DNA of 64,000 bases from Megalopta genalis (Eukaryota; Arthropoda; Insecta; Hymenoptera; Halictidae). Under the pieces are notes generated by a model that saw only the letters and a list, made by a program, of their open reading frames with translations, ran no database searches and was not told the DNA's origin. The DNA lies in the NCBI RefSeq assembly GCF_051020955.1, contig NC_135016.1:28677131-28741130 (forward strand), given 5' to 3'. The translations under genes were made by a program, and so were the position numbers. Shown in pieces: positions 53,981 to 64,000 of this stretch (positions within the stretch are counted from its first letter, which is position 1; each line of letters opens with the position of its first letter).

Positions 53981-54345
53981 CAGGGTGTCCCAAAAATGTC
54001 TCGCAATCCGAAAGTAGAGGGTTCTTCGGGTCATTTGAAGCAACTTTTTCTTTTACAAAAATTTTCTCCGAGGCATCATTAACAAGTTATTAACGAAAAA
54101 CAGTGACCAATGAGAGGCGAGCTCAGCTGGCGCGAGCCGGCCGAGCCAATAAGCGGAACCGGGCTTCGTGCGCTGGTTGACTGGGCCGCCTCGCGTCAGC
54201 CGTACTCGATTCTTATTGGTCACTGTTTTTCGTTAATAACTCGTTAACGGTGCCTCGGAGAAAATTTTTGTAAAGGAAGAACTTGCTTCAAATGATCCGA
54301 AGAACCCGCCATTTCCGGATTGCGAGACATTTTTACGACACCCTG
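53981..54345. mobile_element. hairpin MITE, family H, inverted relative of the 19-kb copy
   Basis: TA-flanked; ends CAGGGTGTCCCAAAAATGTC and (inverse) CAGGGTGTCGTAAAAATGTC. The GC-rich centre CGCACGAAGCCCGGTTCCGC is present in inverse orientation relative to 19127-19551, and the arms share ATTTTCTCCGAGGCA(T/C)C-type sequence. Non-coding. Confidence 0.85.
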
Positions 54346-54347
54346 TA

Positions 54348-56040
54348 TATTCGCGCATAGACAAATTTCGCGTACTATTGTCCCTTTAATTTTACAGGAT
54401 TCCACGCGTCGTGCCACTGGTACGTTTCCATCTTAAAAATTCGCAAAATAGAAGCCGGCGAACCGCGCGAGAACGCTAAAATGCGAGGCTCGAGAACAGC
54501 GGAAAGTGTCGGCCACGTCTCAAAGCATCCCAGCTAGAGTGGAGCTAGTGCTGCGAGCATACGGCTAACAGGCTTTCGGCCGATAGTGCAGCGGGCGCGG
54601 TCGGGCGTCGGCGAAAGTCTCGAGAGGTACGGAAGAGAAAGAGCAGAGGCAATTGAAGCGATCCGAGCGGAGGCGTGGGCGGAGGACGAGGATAGGAATC
54701 GAGAGGGCTCGATTGGCATTAAACAGTCCTTCTTTCGGCTGGTAGCGTTTGCGCTCGAGCCGATTGAATCGTCTTTGGATTAAAGGCGAGCCGATTCTTC
54801 TCGAGACTCGGTCTACTTCGGTGTCTATCGCGCGGCTGGTTTCTGTGGCAGGAGGTGGCGTGGATTTTAAGGGCAGCAGGGCATAAAGGAGAGGCGACGA
54901 ACAAAAAGAAGGCGACGGCTTCGCAGCCACGTCATGGACGAAGAAGGAGGAGCATTATATTATGTGCGCCGCGCGGCTAAATTGAATTCTCGCGCCGCCG
55001 CCGCGGCGGTCGCCGCACCGCACCGACCGCGGCCGCCGGAAATAATATTATGTTTTATGTGCCCGGCACCCGCGAAACCCTATTGGAATCCCTTAATAGG
55101 AATTTTTCACATTTTCTGGCCGTTCCCGATCGAATAAGAGCAGCGAGACGCGGCAGCATCCATTGGCACAGATTCCGATGCGCCAGCGGCGGGAAAACAG
55201 GAAAGAGAGGCGAACGCGAGCGGAGAGAGCACTGTGGAGGGAACGAGGGGACAGATGGGCTGCTGCGGGGCTGCTAGACTGCCCCTGTTTGCTTTTACTC
55301 TTTGCTTTTTCCCACGGTGATGGAAGCAAGGAAAATTCCAACGCCGCCAGCACCGGCATTCACCGCCGATATCAGCCTTCCACCACCATCGACCGTCACA
55401 CCGTCACCGTCACCGCCGCCGTCGCCACCGCCACCGCTACCGCCACCGCCATCATCATCGCCGCAACTTTCCACCACCACAGATAAAAACCTCGGGGCTA
55501 GCTACCCCCGCCGCTTTTCGAGACGGCGGCGCGGGACGGTGCGACGACGGGGTGCACGCGACGCTCGATAACACTTCACAGGACGAAGTTAATTCCCGAC
55601 CAGCAGCTGCGTTCTAGCCACGACCTATCCCCCCTCCCCCCTCCCCCGTGCCGGTGAATATTTGAATTTTCCGATCGACCCCCTCTTCTGCCCAATTTTT
55701 ACACCTTTCTCCCTGATTTCCGGTCCCCGCATTTCCCGGATGCTCTGCATCGTTGCTCGCGAAAGTTAACCCTCTGCGATAGCGCACCAAGAATTTAGGA
55801 TACACTCAAAGATTTTTGGTCGTTTTTAATGGACACGCGATTAGCATCGTGGAAAAAATTAGGCTTAATTATTAATTCGTGATTGGTACCGGGTGCCTTG
55901 GATTCTTGGATTCTTGCACTAGTATTCTAATTGTTCGATCGTTAAAGAATAGTATCCTCGATGAAAATGGAAGTACAGCGATTTCATAATTATAGACTCA
56001 AAGTAAGTTTCACATTATTACCAACATCCGAATTAGAATC
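54348..56040. other. no gene seen; GC-rich block with a CCG/CAC tract
   Basis: 54480-55570 is the most GC-rich block of the window. Frames of up to 121 codons overlap on both strands. At 55390-55465 CACCGTCACCGCCGCC-type repeats give a Pro/Ser-rich frame (55302-55571) that I treat as low complexity. A promoter or 5' exon could hide here but nothing proves it. TTAACCCTCTGCGATAGCGC at 55767 resembles a lone piggyBac-like end. Confidence 0.35.
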
Positions 56041-56119
56041 TTAACAAAATAGCATATTTGTATATTTTCATTTTCTATTATTTCTAACAGAAAAATTTAC
56101 AAATACGGCATTTTGTTAA
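56041..56119. repeat. 79-bp hairpin with TTAA ends
   Basis: TTAACAAAATAGCATATTTG at the left faces an inverse TTAACAAAATGCCGTATTTG at the right, nearly the whole sequence being two arms. It may be a minimal TTAA-inserting element, though no CC/GG ends are present. TACACGGTGTCTCGG, a single MITE-like end, follows at 56136. Confidence 0.55.
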
Positions 56120-59075
56120 GGTTATTTTTAAATATACACGGTGTCTCGGCTAAAGGAGGGCATCTACAATGTCGTGAATATTTATAATCTTTGAAATTAA
56201 ATTTTAAACAATTCTGTCACGCACATATGGCATTAATTAAAACTGAGTTTTATAAAGAAAGAAAGTGTGTTCAATGAATTGCGATAAACTCCAGGTCAAG
56301 ATTGATCGATGACAACATCATCTAATATTACATTATACTACTTTCGATACTATAATTTTTTATATTACGTCCTAATTATTATCAACTTCTAACCTATAAA
56401 CCTATAAACAAAGAAATTATATTTTTACATCAGTGACTTATGTCCAAAGTTGTATTTTCATTAAATGAACAAAATTAATGGGAGGGAATTGTTTTTTCTA
56501 AAAAAGGCATTGGTATTTTTCTTTTCTTTCTCATCTGATTACGTTCAATCGATAAGAATGATAGATAAGACGAATTGTCCTTTGAATTATTAACGGCAAC
56601 GTTATTCTTAATTCTAATTTCTAAAATCCTGATTTATCTCAATTTCAACGTTCATGACACTTATTACGTTAATCTGCTTCTGAGCCGTCCGAAAATACAG
56701 CCTCGTGAAATTCATCCTCGATCTTTCGATTGAAATTGTTTCGCTGGATTTCGGTGAACCTATTTCGGTAAGATTTATCATTCGCGTTCGAACGTGAACG
56801 GCGATAAGGTCTCGAAATAGGTTGAAAGACGGAATCATTGCCGCGCGGCGCGTCGAATCGCGGCGAACTTTCAGTTTACACGCGATTTCCACAAAACCGG
56901 CGATCAGTGAATGTAATCGTCGTGGGCGTTTACGGCGTTTATGGGCGAATATTTCACGCGCGAGTGTCGCACGTGCTATTTCACGGGGCGCGCCTTGTGT
57001 CCACAACGTTTTTTCGCGGTTCAACTTGCGATGGCCTATTGCAAACAGTTCGCCGGCAACGAAGCATCTAAATGATCCCCGCGACTCGTTTCCGATGGAA
57101 ACGCTGGAAATGTTTTCAGCCTGCCGGCTCGCTCGTCCCCGCGTTGCGAACTACAAATAGAAACAACAGGTTACGAAATAACTGAAAAATGTTTTCCACG
57201 TCGGGCTGTGTTACACGAAATTTTCTGTTGCTCGCGCGCGACCGTCGCGATCCGCTGCAAATTTTATTCCCGTTTTTCTCGTTCCGCTCCGGCGCACCGT
57301 GCACCGCCGCAGTTTAACTCGATGCGCTTTTTTTTTTTTTAAAAGTCAAGGAGAAATTTTGCCCGAACGGGCCGTCCTCGTAATGTCATAATTTTCGGTT
57401 TTAATGCGGAAAGTTTGCACGGTGCCGACCGATCTCTCGACGCGTCTGCGACTTAATAGCATGTTTAGCGCAGCTACATGCCCAGCGGAAAACGCTGGCT
57501 TTGTTTCGAAAGGTTTTAATTAGCTGGAATTCGAGTCGAGCGCCGCGCCGGCGTCCGTTGATATCGCAGATTTTGCGAAGGAAATATGTAGAAAATCCAA
57601 ATTTTACGCTCGGCTGTAGTCGGATGCACGGGGAAGAGGCGGCGGCGATATTGTGCGATACGTAAATTCGTAGAATACATTTTTAATATTCATTATACGG
57701 GCAAATTCGATTGTTCGACGTGATTAAATTCTACTCGACGCAGAATAATTAACGTACCGCGTGCACATTATGCTTATCAATATTATATGAACAGCTCCGT
57801 GCTACTTCGTATACCGAGCTGTTAATGTTGTTTTCTACTCGACCCTCTTTGTTGCACGAACTGCGTACGAAAATGCATACTTTAATTACTTGATTCTCTT
57901 TTTTTAGCGAAAGCCATGAAATTGGCGAGCGTTACGGCTTGGCCGCACGATCTGTTATCATTTTGACATTCAAGTTATGAATCTGACAGTTTCACTATTG
58001 CCAGTATCAAATTTTCGGTCACTTTTGACTATTTAAAATTGTCCCGAAAACATAAATTGTCTGTGGAAAATCGTGTTAATTGAATGCGTTAGAATCATAG
58101 TGTTATCGTTTAGTGACCAGGTTTATTATTATGATATAATTTGTAAGATATAATTATGCAATGTCTTGTCTTTTCAACACTTTGGTACCTATAAAGTAGT
58201 AGTTTATATTTAACTTCATATTTATCGAATAAGACATACTAAATGTTTTCCTTTTATTCATTTTTATATATTAATATAAAATTCATTGCGATCGAAAACA
58301 AACCAAAGGCCACAGTGATCGGCACCATTACCCCAGATTACTATTATTCTAATCCATTCGATTAATCGCGCTCTCTCTGACGCGAATATCAAGAATCAAG
58401 TTGAAGTAATAAATAAAATCGAGTAATACGGTTTAGTTTAACCGGTTTCCAGACCGAATTTGCAAAGCGTGGCAGAAAGCCGAGGAAGAATTACGCAAAA
58501 GCGTAATAATACTATTACTCACCGAGGAAAGTGATTACGGAGAAATGTTTTCGCTTCGCGTAACAGAACGGAAACGTTTAAAGGAGCGTAATCCGCTGAT
58601 TAACGTCGAGCATTCCGTACGAGAATACTTCGGGACGGCGAACAATAAAGTTTCGCGAAAACATCAAGGTGTAATTTCGATGGGGATATTTCCGTTGCGA
58701 TTCTCCATTATTCAAGCCCCCGGGAAAGCGAAATGCGCCGAAGGCCGGCTGACGCGGATGAACTCGTAAAACAGCGAGCTGTTTCGCGCCGAACGAACAT
58801 CACCTTAGAATACATTTGAATCTCATTCGGGCCGGGGAATGCTCATCGCCACCTATGATTGCCGTCTCGGAAACGTGTACCCTCTGCTCGCAAGAAATTA
58901 CGGCACCCTCGGCCGAACGTTTTACCTGCGAACGAATAAATTCATTCTGCTAATTGGTATCGGATTTCAACTCCGTTACCGTACTTTGGCGAGCCCGGCT
59001 CGCGATGAAAATTTCTACTAATAACTTAGCAAATATTGATGTTGTTCGTTTCATTAAAATTGGTATGAAAATCTG
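56120..59075. other. no gene seen
   Basis: AT-rich to 56640, GC-richer at 56800-57340, mixed afterwards. Frames of 136 and 112 codons at 56614-57160 lie on opposite strands and are unrecognised. A T-run lies at 57331-57343. No repeat family was seen. Confidence 0.45.
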
Positions 59076-59088
59076 ATGTCTTTCCATT

Positions 59089-59353
59089 CGCCCCCTAGCC
59101 TGACACGCTGTACAATTGCTGTCGTGTGGCACTTTGGGGGCAAAGCAAACCACAAAACTCCTTACACGGACGCGGAGTTAAGACTGGGTCTTCCGTACCC
59201 AGCCTAATGAACGATGAGCGAAGGCGGCGATTTACCCACGTTCGGACCCCTCGTAGGTGTTCCGTCGGGGGGTACTACTAAATTTCTTGTGTATGCCAGA
59301 TCTGGCGAGGAAACATATCTGCGCCACCTTCGCGGTGGCCAGATTTGCAATAA
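59089..59353 (+). mobile_element. retroposed insert with 13-bp target duplication
   Basis: The direct repeat ATGTCTTTCCATT at 59076-59088 and 59354-59366 flanks a 265-bp insert that starts CGCCCCCTAGCCTGACACG and ends GCCAGATTTGCAATAA. A target duplication of this length and an AATAA-type tail indicate target-primed reverse transcription, by a 5'-truncated non-LTR element or a SINE. No coding motif distinguishes them. Confidence 0.7.
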
Positions 59354-59366
59354 ATGTCTTTCCATT

Positions 59367-60373
59367 AATTTTTAAGCATTCGAATCAATTTAGACGCGCA
59401 ATAAACATTAATTTTCGTTCCCTGCTAAAAAAGAAAGAGTATGAACAAGTATCGAAACGACACAAATACCGGATTGTGAAACATTTTAAGAATTTATTTT
59501 TCAAGACAGTTCAAAGTAACAATAATCCGGGCCATTTTTGCTTCGTAATTTTTCTAAGTCGCGCCGCTAAGAGTAAAAACTGTGGACGCGTGGACTGGAT
59601 TACGTTCCTACGATTTCACGAGACGCGAGATTAGTATGTTTCTACGTATATTGTCGCCCGTATATCGTCGCGCATTATTTTCCCTCCGATTTCACGCGAT
59701 TTCGCGTGACGCGACATTAGTATGTTTCCACCTTGAGAAACCGTGACTTATCGTCGGTCTATAAATCTATAGAACAATATTGATCTGCGGGAACCGACTG
59801 GTCGGGCGTTAGGCGAATATCGCGAAAGTTCCGCGGACTTTTTGGGGCACAGAGCGCCGCACGAAATTGCACGAGCACCGAGTGGGCCAAACTGATCGCG
59901 TGTTTACACGGAACGCAACCGGGCCGAATCGATCTCGATTCTTTCGCCGCGGGCTTTCTGCGCTGCGCGCGACCGTCGATGAAATTACATTGTGCCGGGT
60001 TAGGAAGGAGTTTAGCTCAGTTTCGGAAAGTAATGAACCGTCACGGTGAACCTCGCTCGCGCACATTGGCTCGTGCACCGCGAATAATCAGGTCAACCTC
60101 GCGTATCGGAAAGTACGTTCGAAACAAAACGTGCGCTCAAAATTCGGGACGAGACTCTCCACCGAAAGTTCTAACAAAAGAGAACAGTGGATAACGATGT
60201 CACATTTAATCCCGAGAAGGTAAGACGGTTCGGTCTACCGTGGATTTTCCAATAATTCGAATGCCGCTGATATTTTCAGAATTTTCAGAATTTTCTTCTT
60301 CTTCTTCTTCTTCTTCGACTGCGGTTTATTTAACGACGAGGTCGTTAGCGGACGGAAATGGATAAGGAAACTG
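59367..60373. other. no gene seen; 86-bp duplication and TTC run
   Basis: GATTTCACGAGACGCGAGAT-TAGTATG at 59612 recurs as GATTTCGCGTGACGCGACAT-TAGTATG at 59698, a two-copy tandem duplication. A TTC microsatellite lies at 60293-60317. Frames are 125 codons or fewer and unrecognised. Confidence 0.45.
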
Positions 60374-60596
60374 TTGGGTCGTTCGGAAAGTTGTTTCGTT
60401 TTTCATAAAAATTTCATTTTGCAAGGGTGTGAAAAAAACACTTGATTCAGTATTTTTCCAAATGTAAAAGAACAGGATTTCAAAGCTGGCAGAAAAATGT
60501 CGAAAAGTTTGCTTTTACTCGTAACATTGAAAAAATCGTCTTTCATTTTCTCGCGAAAGAACGAAACAACTTTCCGAACGACCCAATATAATTTGT
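60374..60596. mobile_element. mariner-type MITE, 223 bp
   Basis: The left end TTGGGTCGTTCGGAAAGTTG and inverse right end are identical over about 27 bp (both continue TTTCGTT). TA follows the right end; the left flank is TG. The TTGGGT(C/T)G start matches mariner termini. The 165-bp interior has no transposase frame. Confidence 0.8.
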
Positions 60597-62640
60597 CATA
60601 AGATAGCAGAGCCGTGTTTTAGTTATTTTTATTTTCAAGCGAGACTCTCTAAATTGATCAGTAAAACAAAGTTATTGCAAAATAGCGAGTTCGGTCAGAA
60701 ATACCGTTGCACGGAAACCGAAGCTAGCAATACCCTTTAGGTAATACCGCCAAGAATAGTTTCTTAAGTAGATTGTAGCTCTCGTCTAATCTAATGAAAG
60801 GCGAATTAGCGTGCTTGATTCCGTACACGAAGGCGGCCAAAGTTTATAAATAAGTAGCGAAATAATTCGCTTGTTGCCTCCGTCGTGACCGTATTACTGC
60901 ATCAAATATTACGTAATTTTGGAGGCACGGCGGCAACTGGCAGAAGCTCCGATTCCAGGAGATCTCGTTGGCCCGATTCAAAGTAGAAATTCGCCGATCG
61001 AATCGACGCGGCGCGGCGCGGCGTGTTTGCCGGAGTGCAGAAATGGAACGGCGTTAAATCAAACGGGGCGCCGATTGGGCTTGCCCGGTCGAACCTCATA
61101 AAAGTTCGGCTACGAAGTGCTGCTGCTCGAGCGAGAGGGAGCAGGACGACGGCTACAGGGGAGAGCTTATGATTGCGTGCTAAGGTTTCGTAAAGCAGGT
61201 CCGTTGCCGTGAGACTTATCGAACTATCGACTTCCCTTCGAGCGGTAACCCTCCCTTTCATTGGCCCAGATAAAGAATGCTCCGGTCTCATTTGTCGATG
61301 GCTCGTTCCTCCGACGGTGCTCGACGTTTATCGCCAAAAGATATATGGAAATTACGATAATCAAGCGATTCCGCGTCCTCCCACTCTTCCCTCCCCCTAT
61401 CTTCTCCCCCGATCATTGTTTTCAGTCCTTGACACGTGACGAAGTTCTACGAGTCGGCCGCGTCGCAAAGTGGCCAGAAAATGTGCGAGTTTTTGTCAAA
61501 TTCGTAGAACTGTTTTACAGAAATATTTAGAACATTTTGAGTTTAATTTGAAGGAGAGATCGTCGCTCTGTCTAATTTCTGTCAAAAGTTTCGATCGAAA
61601 ACGATTTTGACACAAACTCGGTCATCTTTCTCCACAGTCGATCGCGATACCGCGGATAGATTGTAATTCCTTTCAACGACGAGCTCGTTGGCTTCTTTTT
61701 TGACTATCCGGCGTTCCGTGACGAAGCTAATCGAGCTGTGAAATTAGAGCCTCGAGTTGTCGAACAGTCGCTCGCTTTCAAGGACAATGCTAAGCCAGAG
61801 ATTTGCGGACGGAAAAAGTTAGTCCCGGGAGACGATTTCAGATAATTCTTGCTCGACGACAATGTTTCCTGGTGATAAAGTTTCGACTCCGCCGTTCGTA
61901 AATGTATTTAGTCAACGAGAGCTAATTCGCAACGATTTTTTCCCGAGCGTCTTCTATCGTCTCTTTTTATCGGCTTCTAAACTTATTTCGCTTTCTTATC
62001 TTTCCTACTCTCCTCGACTTTTAATAGCGTCAAAAGTCTGTCCAATTTCCATAGTTTTTTCATAGAGTTCAAGTGGGAAGTTGTTCTAATGAAATTCGAT
62101 GTGTCGCGTACGTGAATCGCACTGCAAGCTTTTGCTACATTTTTCTCAGGAAACAATCTTCATTGGTCAAATCACGGCAAGTAGGGAATTCTGAAAAATA
62201 TTGCATTACAAGTAGTAATATCCAGCAATGATCAGACACGCAAGTATTTCTGACGCTACGTTATTCAAATGCAACAAATTCGCGTTATTTTTATTATCAT
62301 CTGAAATATTTGTCTCTGTTCTCTTGGACATGATTGTAGCTTCATCTAAAATAGGATAAATTCATTCGAATCGCAAACATCTTTCCGTAATTCGCTTCAT
62401 CATTTTAACACACAATATATTCCTTAACAAAGCTAATTTGCGAAGCTTATTAGGTACTATTGTTCGATCTGACAATCTTTTATATTCTCAATGAGCTTTT
62501 AACAGATCCACTGCCATTGTTACACGCACATTACGTTCGCGATCCTGTACGTCTATGTAACAATTCATTTCATGAATAGATTCATACGATCATCGACTTT
62601 TTAACGATTAATGCCTCCAATCGTTTTCATCAATCATTTA
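60597..62640. other. no gene seen
   Basis: GC-rich at 60900-61320 with a 129-codon minus-strand frame and shorter plus-strand frames, unrecognised. 61440-62640 is AT-richer with none above 67 codons. No repeat family was seen. Confidence 0.45.
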
Positions 62641-62755
62641 ACACTAGATTTACGGTGCACTAAAAGCAGCCGTTTCGTATTAATTTATAAAAGTAACAAC
62701 GAGACATTTATTCTGCTTTTGAACCAGCGTTACTGTAATTTGCCGCAAGAGACAC
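62641..62755 (-). repeat. dispersed repeat D, copy 3 (inverted, diverged)
   Basis: Read on the minus strand: TCTTGCGGCAAATTACAGTAA, CAGAATAAATGTCTC, CGGCTGCTTTTAGTGCACCG. This is one unit of the repeat amplified at 4.2-5.0 kb. Confidence 0.65.
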
Positions 62756-63576
62756 ATATTCCTGTTTTAATTCGATACTGAGACATTTGAAAAAAGAAGG
62801 AGATTTCGAGATATTCTACTATTTCATACCAAATAGTATCATCTGCAATGCTTTTATTATTGCATTTAGTGCAATATTGGTATATTTTTCTTCAAACTTC
62901 ATTATTTAGACAGCATTGAATTGCTTAGCAGCGATGTGTCGAATAAATAACGCGCACGCGTATTTTCACGATCTGACTAATCGTAACTTAAAAGATTAAT
63001 GACCCGTCATTTCCACGGTTTCCCTAGACTTAGTGTCAATGAAACTCAACTCTTTCATCGATCGATGTCGAACACAGACACGGCACAACATTCCTTTGTT
63101 AAATAATTTCAGCGACTCGCGAAGAAGATGCATCGCGTTTGACAAAAACTGTTAATAATTTAGCGATCGAGTGAATCGGTTCCATCGATTTTCGTGACGA
63201 TATTAAAGGAATCGAGCCGTAAAACGATGAACAACGGGAACGCCGCGTTATTCGGCCGCAGAATGGCGAGCCCGCGTGAATGTTTTCAGCGAGCTTTCTG
63301 GTGGCGTTGCCGGTGTATTGTTGGGACAGTGTGCACAGCAGGGCACGGTTTTCGTCAGTGACTCATCGACGTTGGACGAGTCGCGACGCGTCGCGTCGCG
63401 TAACGTCGCGTCGATTAGAAAGGGGGCACGCGAGAAAAATAGAGAGAGCTCGCGCGGTAAACGTCGTGTTACCTTGTCCGCGTAGTTTCCAGTAACAAAA
63501 CGGCGCGCCGCGGCGACGTCGACATCGGAATTGCAAAAATTCACGTGCGGTCCGCCGGTTTCCACCGACCTTCGCC
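62756..63576. other. no gene seen; CGCGTCGCGTCG run
   Basis: A short GTCGCGACGCGTCGCGTCG-type run lies at 63378-63412. Frames on both strands at 63248-63740 derive partly from the adjoining CT tract. Confidence 0.45.
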
Positions 63577-63664
63577 TTCTCTCTCTCTCTCTCTCTCTCT
63601 CTCGCTCTCTCTCTCTCTCCCTCTCCACCCTCTCTCATTCCCTTTTCCCTCCCTTTCTCTCTCG
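63577..63664. repeat. CT microsatellite
   Basis: Pure CTCTCT for about 25 bp, then interrupted by CTCG, CTCC and CCTTTT words. Confidence 0.9.
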
Positions 63665-64000
63665 TTTTATATTTTTCGTTCCACCGGCACTGCACCCCCA
63701 CGGGCCATCGGGGCCCGCGTTTTCTCCATTTGTTTCGCACGGTTGTGGAGGCGAACGGGAAATTCTCATTTACAAGAACGGCCGACGATAGAGGAGCGCG
63801 CGAGCCCCGGGACGAATATCATTCACGCTCGCCTCCTTCCGCGGACGCAACAAAGCCGAATATTGATTAAACCGTGCCGCGCGCAGACTGCGTGCAGGTA
63901 ATTAGCAGATGCACGGAGTTTTAATGGCCCTTTAATAACACGCAACATCAAATTAGAAGGGCGGCACACGGCCGCGTCCAACCCCATTTCTCTTCCCGCC
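63665..64000. other. no gene seen
   Basis: GC-rich sequence to the window end with no recognisable frame or repeat. Confidence 0.45.

Noticed and set aside
55302..55571. Proline-rich 89-codon frame starting near a good Met
   Set aside because: It is driven by a CCG/CAC low-complexity tract; no second exon or conserved part supports it.
1..64000. tRNA, rRNA, snRNA, telomeric TTAGG repeats, CRISPR-like arrays
   Set aside because: Searched by eye for B-box-like tRNA sequence, telomere repeats and regularly spaced short repeats; none found. A covariance-model scan would be decisive.

Overview
The window looks like non-coding DNA from an insect nuclear genome, most probably a hymenopteran (bee or ant). 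The support is indirect. AT-rich stretches alternate with CpG-rich ones without obvious CpG loss. Mariner (DD34D), Tc1-like, hAT-like and piggyBac-like remnants are abundant, with only traces of non-LTR retrotransposons. I see no convincing host protein-coding gene, tRNA, rRNA, CRISPR array or bacterial-style operon. Most open frames are short, lie in low-complexity or GC-rich DNA, and are open by chance. The window is probably intergenic or inside a very long intron.

Layout. 1-10.5 kb: hAT-like and TA-flanked MITEs, a 184-bp tandem repeat (4.2-5.0 kb) that runs into a 30-bp minisatellite, and one weak candidate exon near 7.2-7.5 kb. 10.5-16 kb: a CT-rich microsatellite and a piggyBac-like element nested inside another. 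16-28 kb: two internally deleted mariners, an hAT MITE, a 124-bp G-run satellite and a perfect 6-bp microsatellite of about 285 bp. 28-39 kb: three MITEs from three families end to end, then piggyBac-like elements including a 362-bp family (CACTTTATCG ends, TTAA sites) in two direct copies and one inverted. One copy appears to have carried about 525 bp of neighbouring DNA to a new site. 39-54 kb: more MITEs, a mariner remnant joining its N- and C-terminal coding ends, a 173-bp inverted repeat, a five-unit array of palindromic MITEs, and two longer piggyBac-like elements. One of these (48930-49967) keeps an intact 168-codon frame for a protein with an acidic N-terminus and a cysteine-rich C-terminus but no catalytic domain. 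54-64 kb: mostly featureless DNA with a Jockey-like fragment just upstream, a retroposed insert with a 13-bp target duplication, and a mariner MITE.

How the parts relate. Three processes explain much of the structure. First, TA-inserting MITEs land in or beside one another and share TA junctions, making chains. Second, piggyBac-like non-autonomous elements use TTAA sites and carry internal 14-16-bp near-palindromes; at least one partial transposase frame persists and could encode an end-binding protein. Third, local tandem duplication turns single repeats into arrays. All coordinates, identities and matches were read by eye; no alignment or database search was run.
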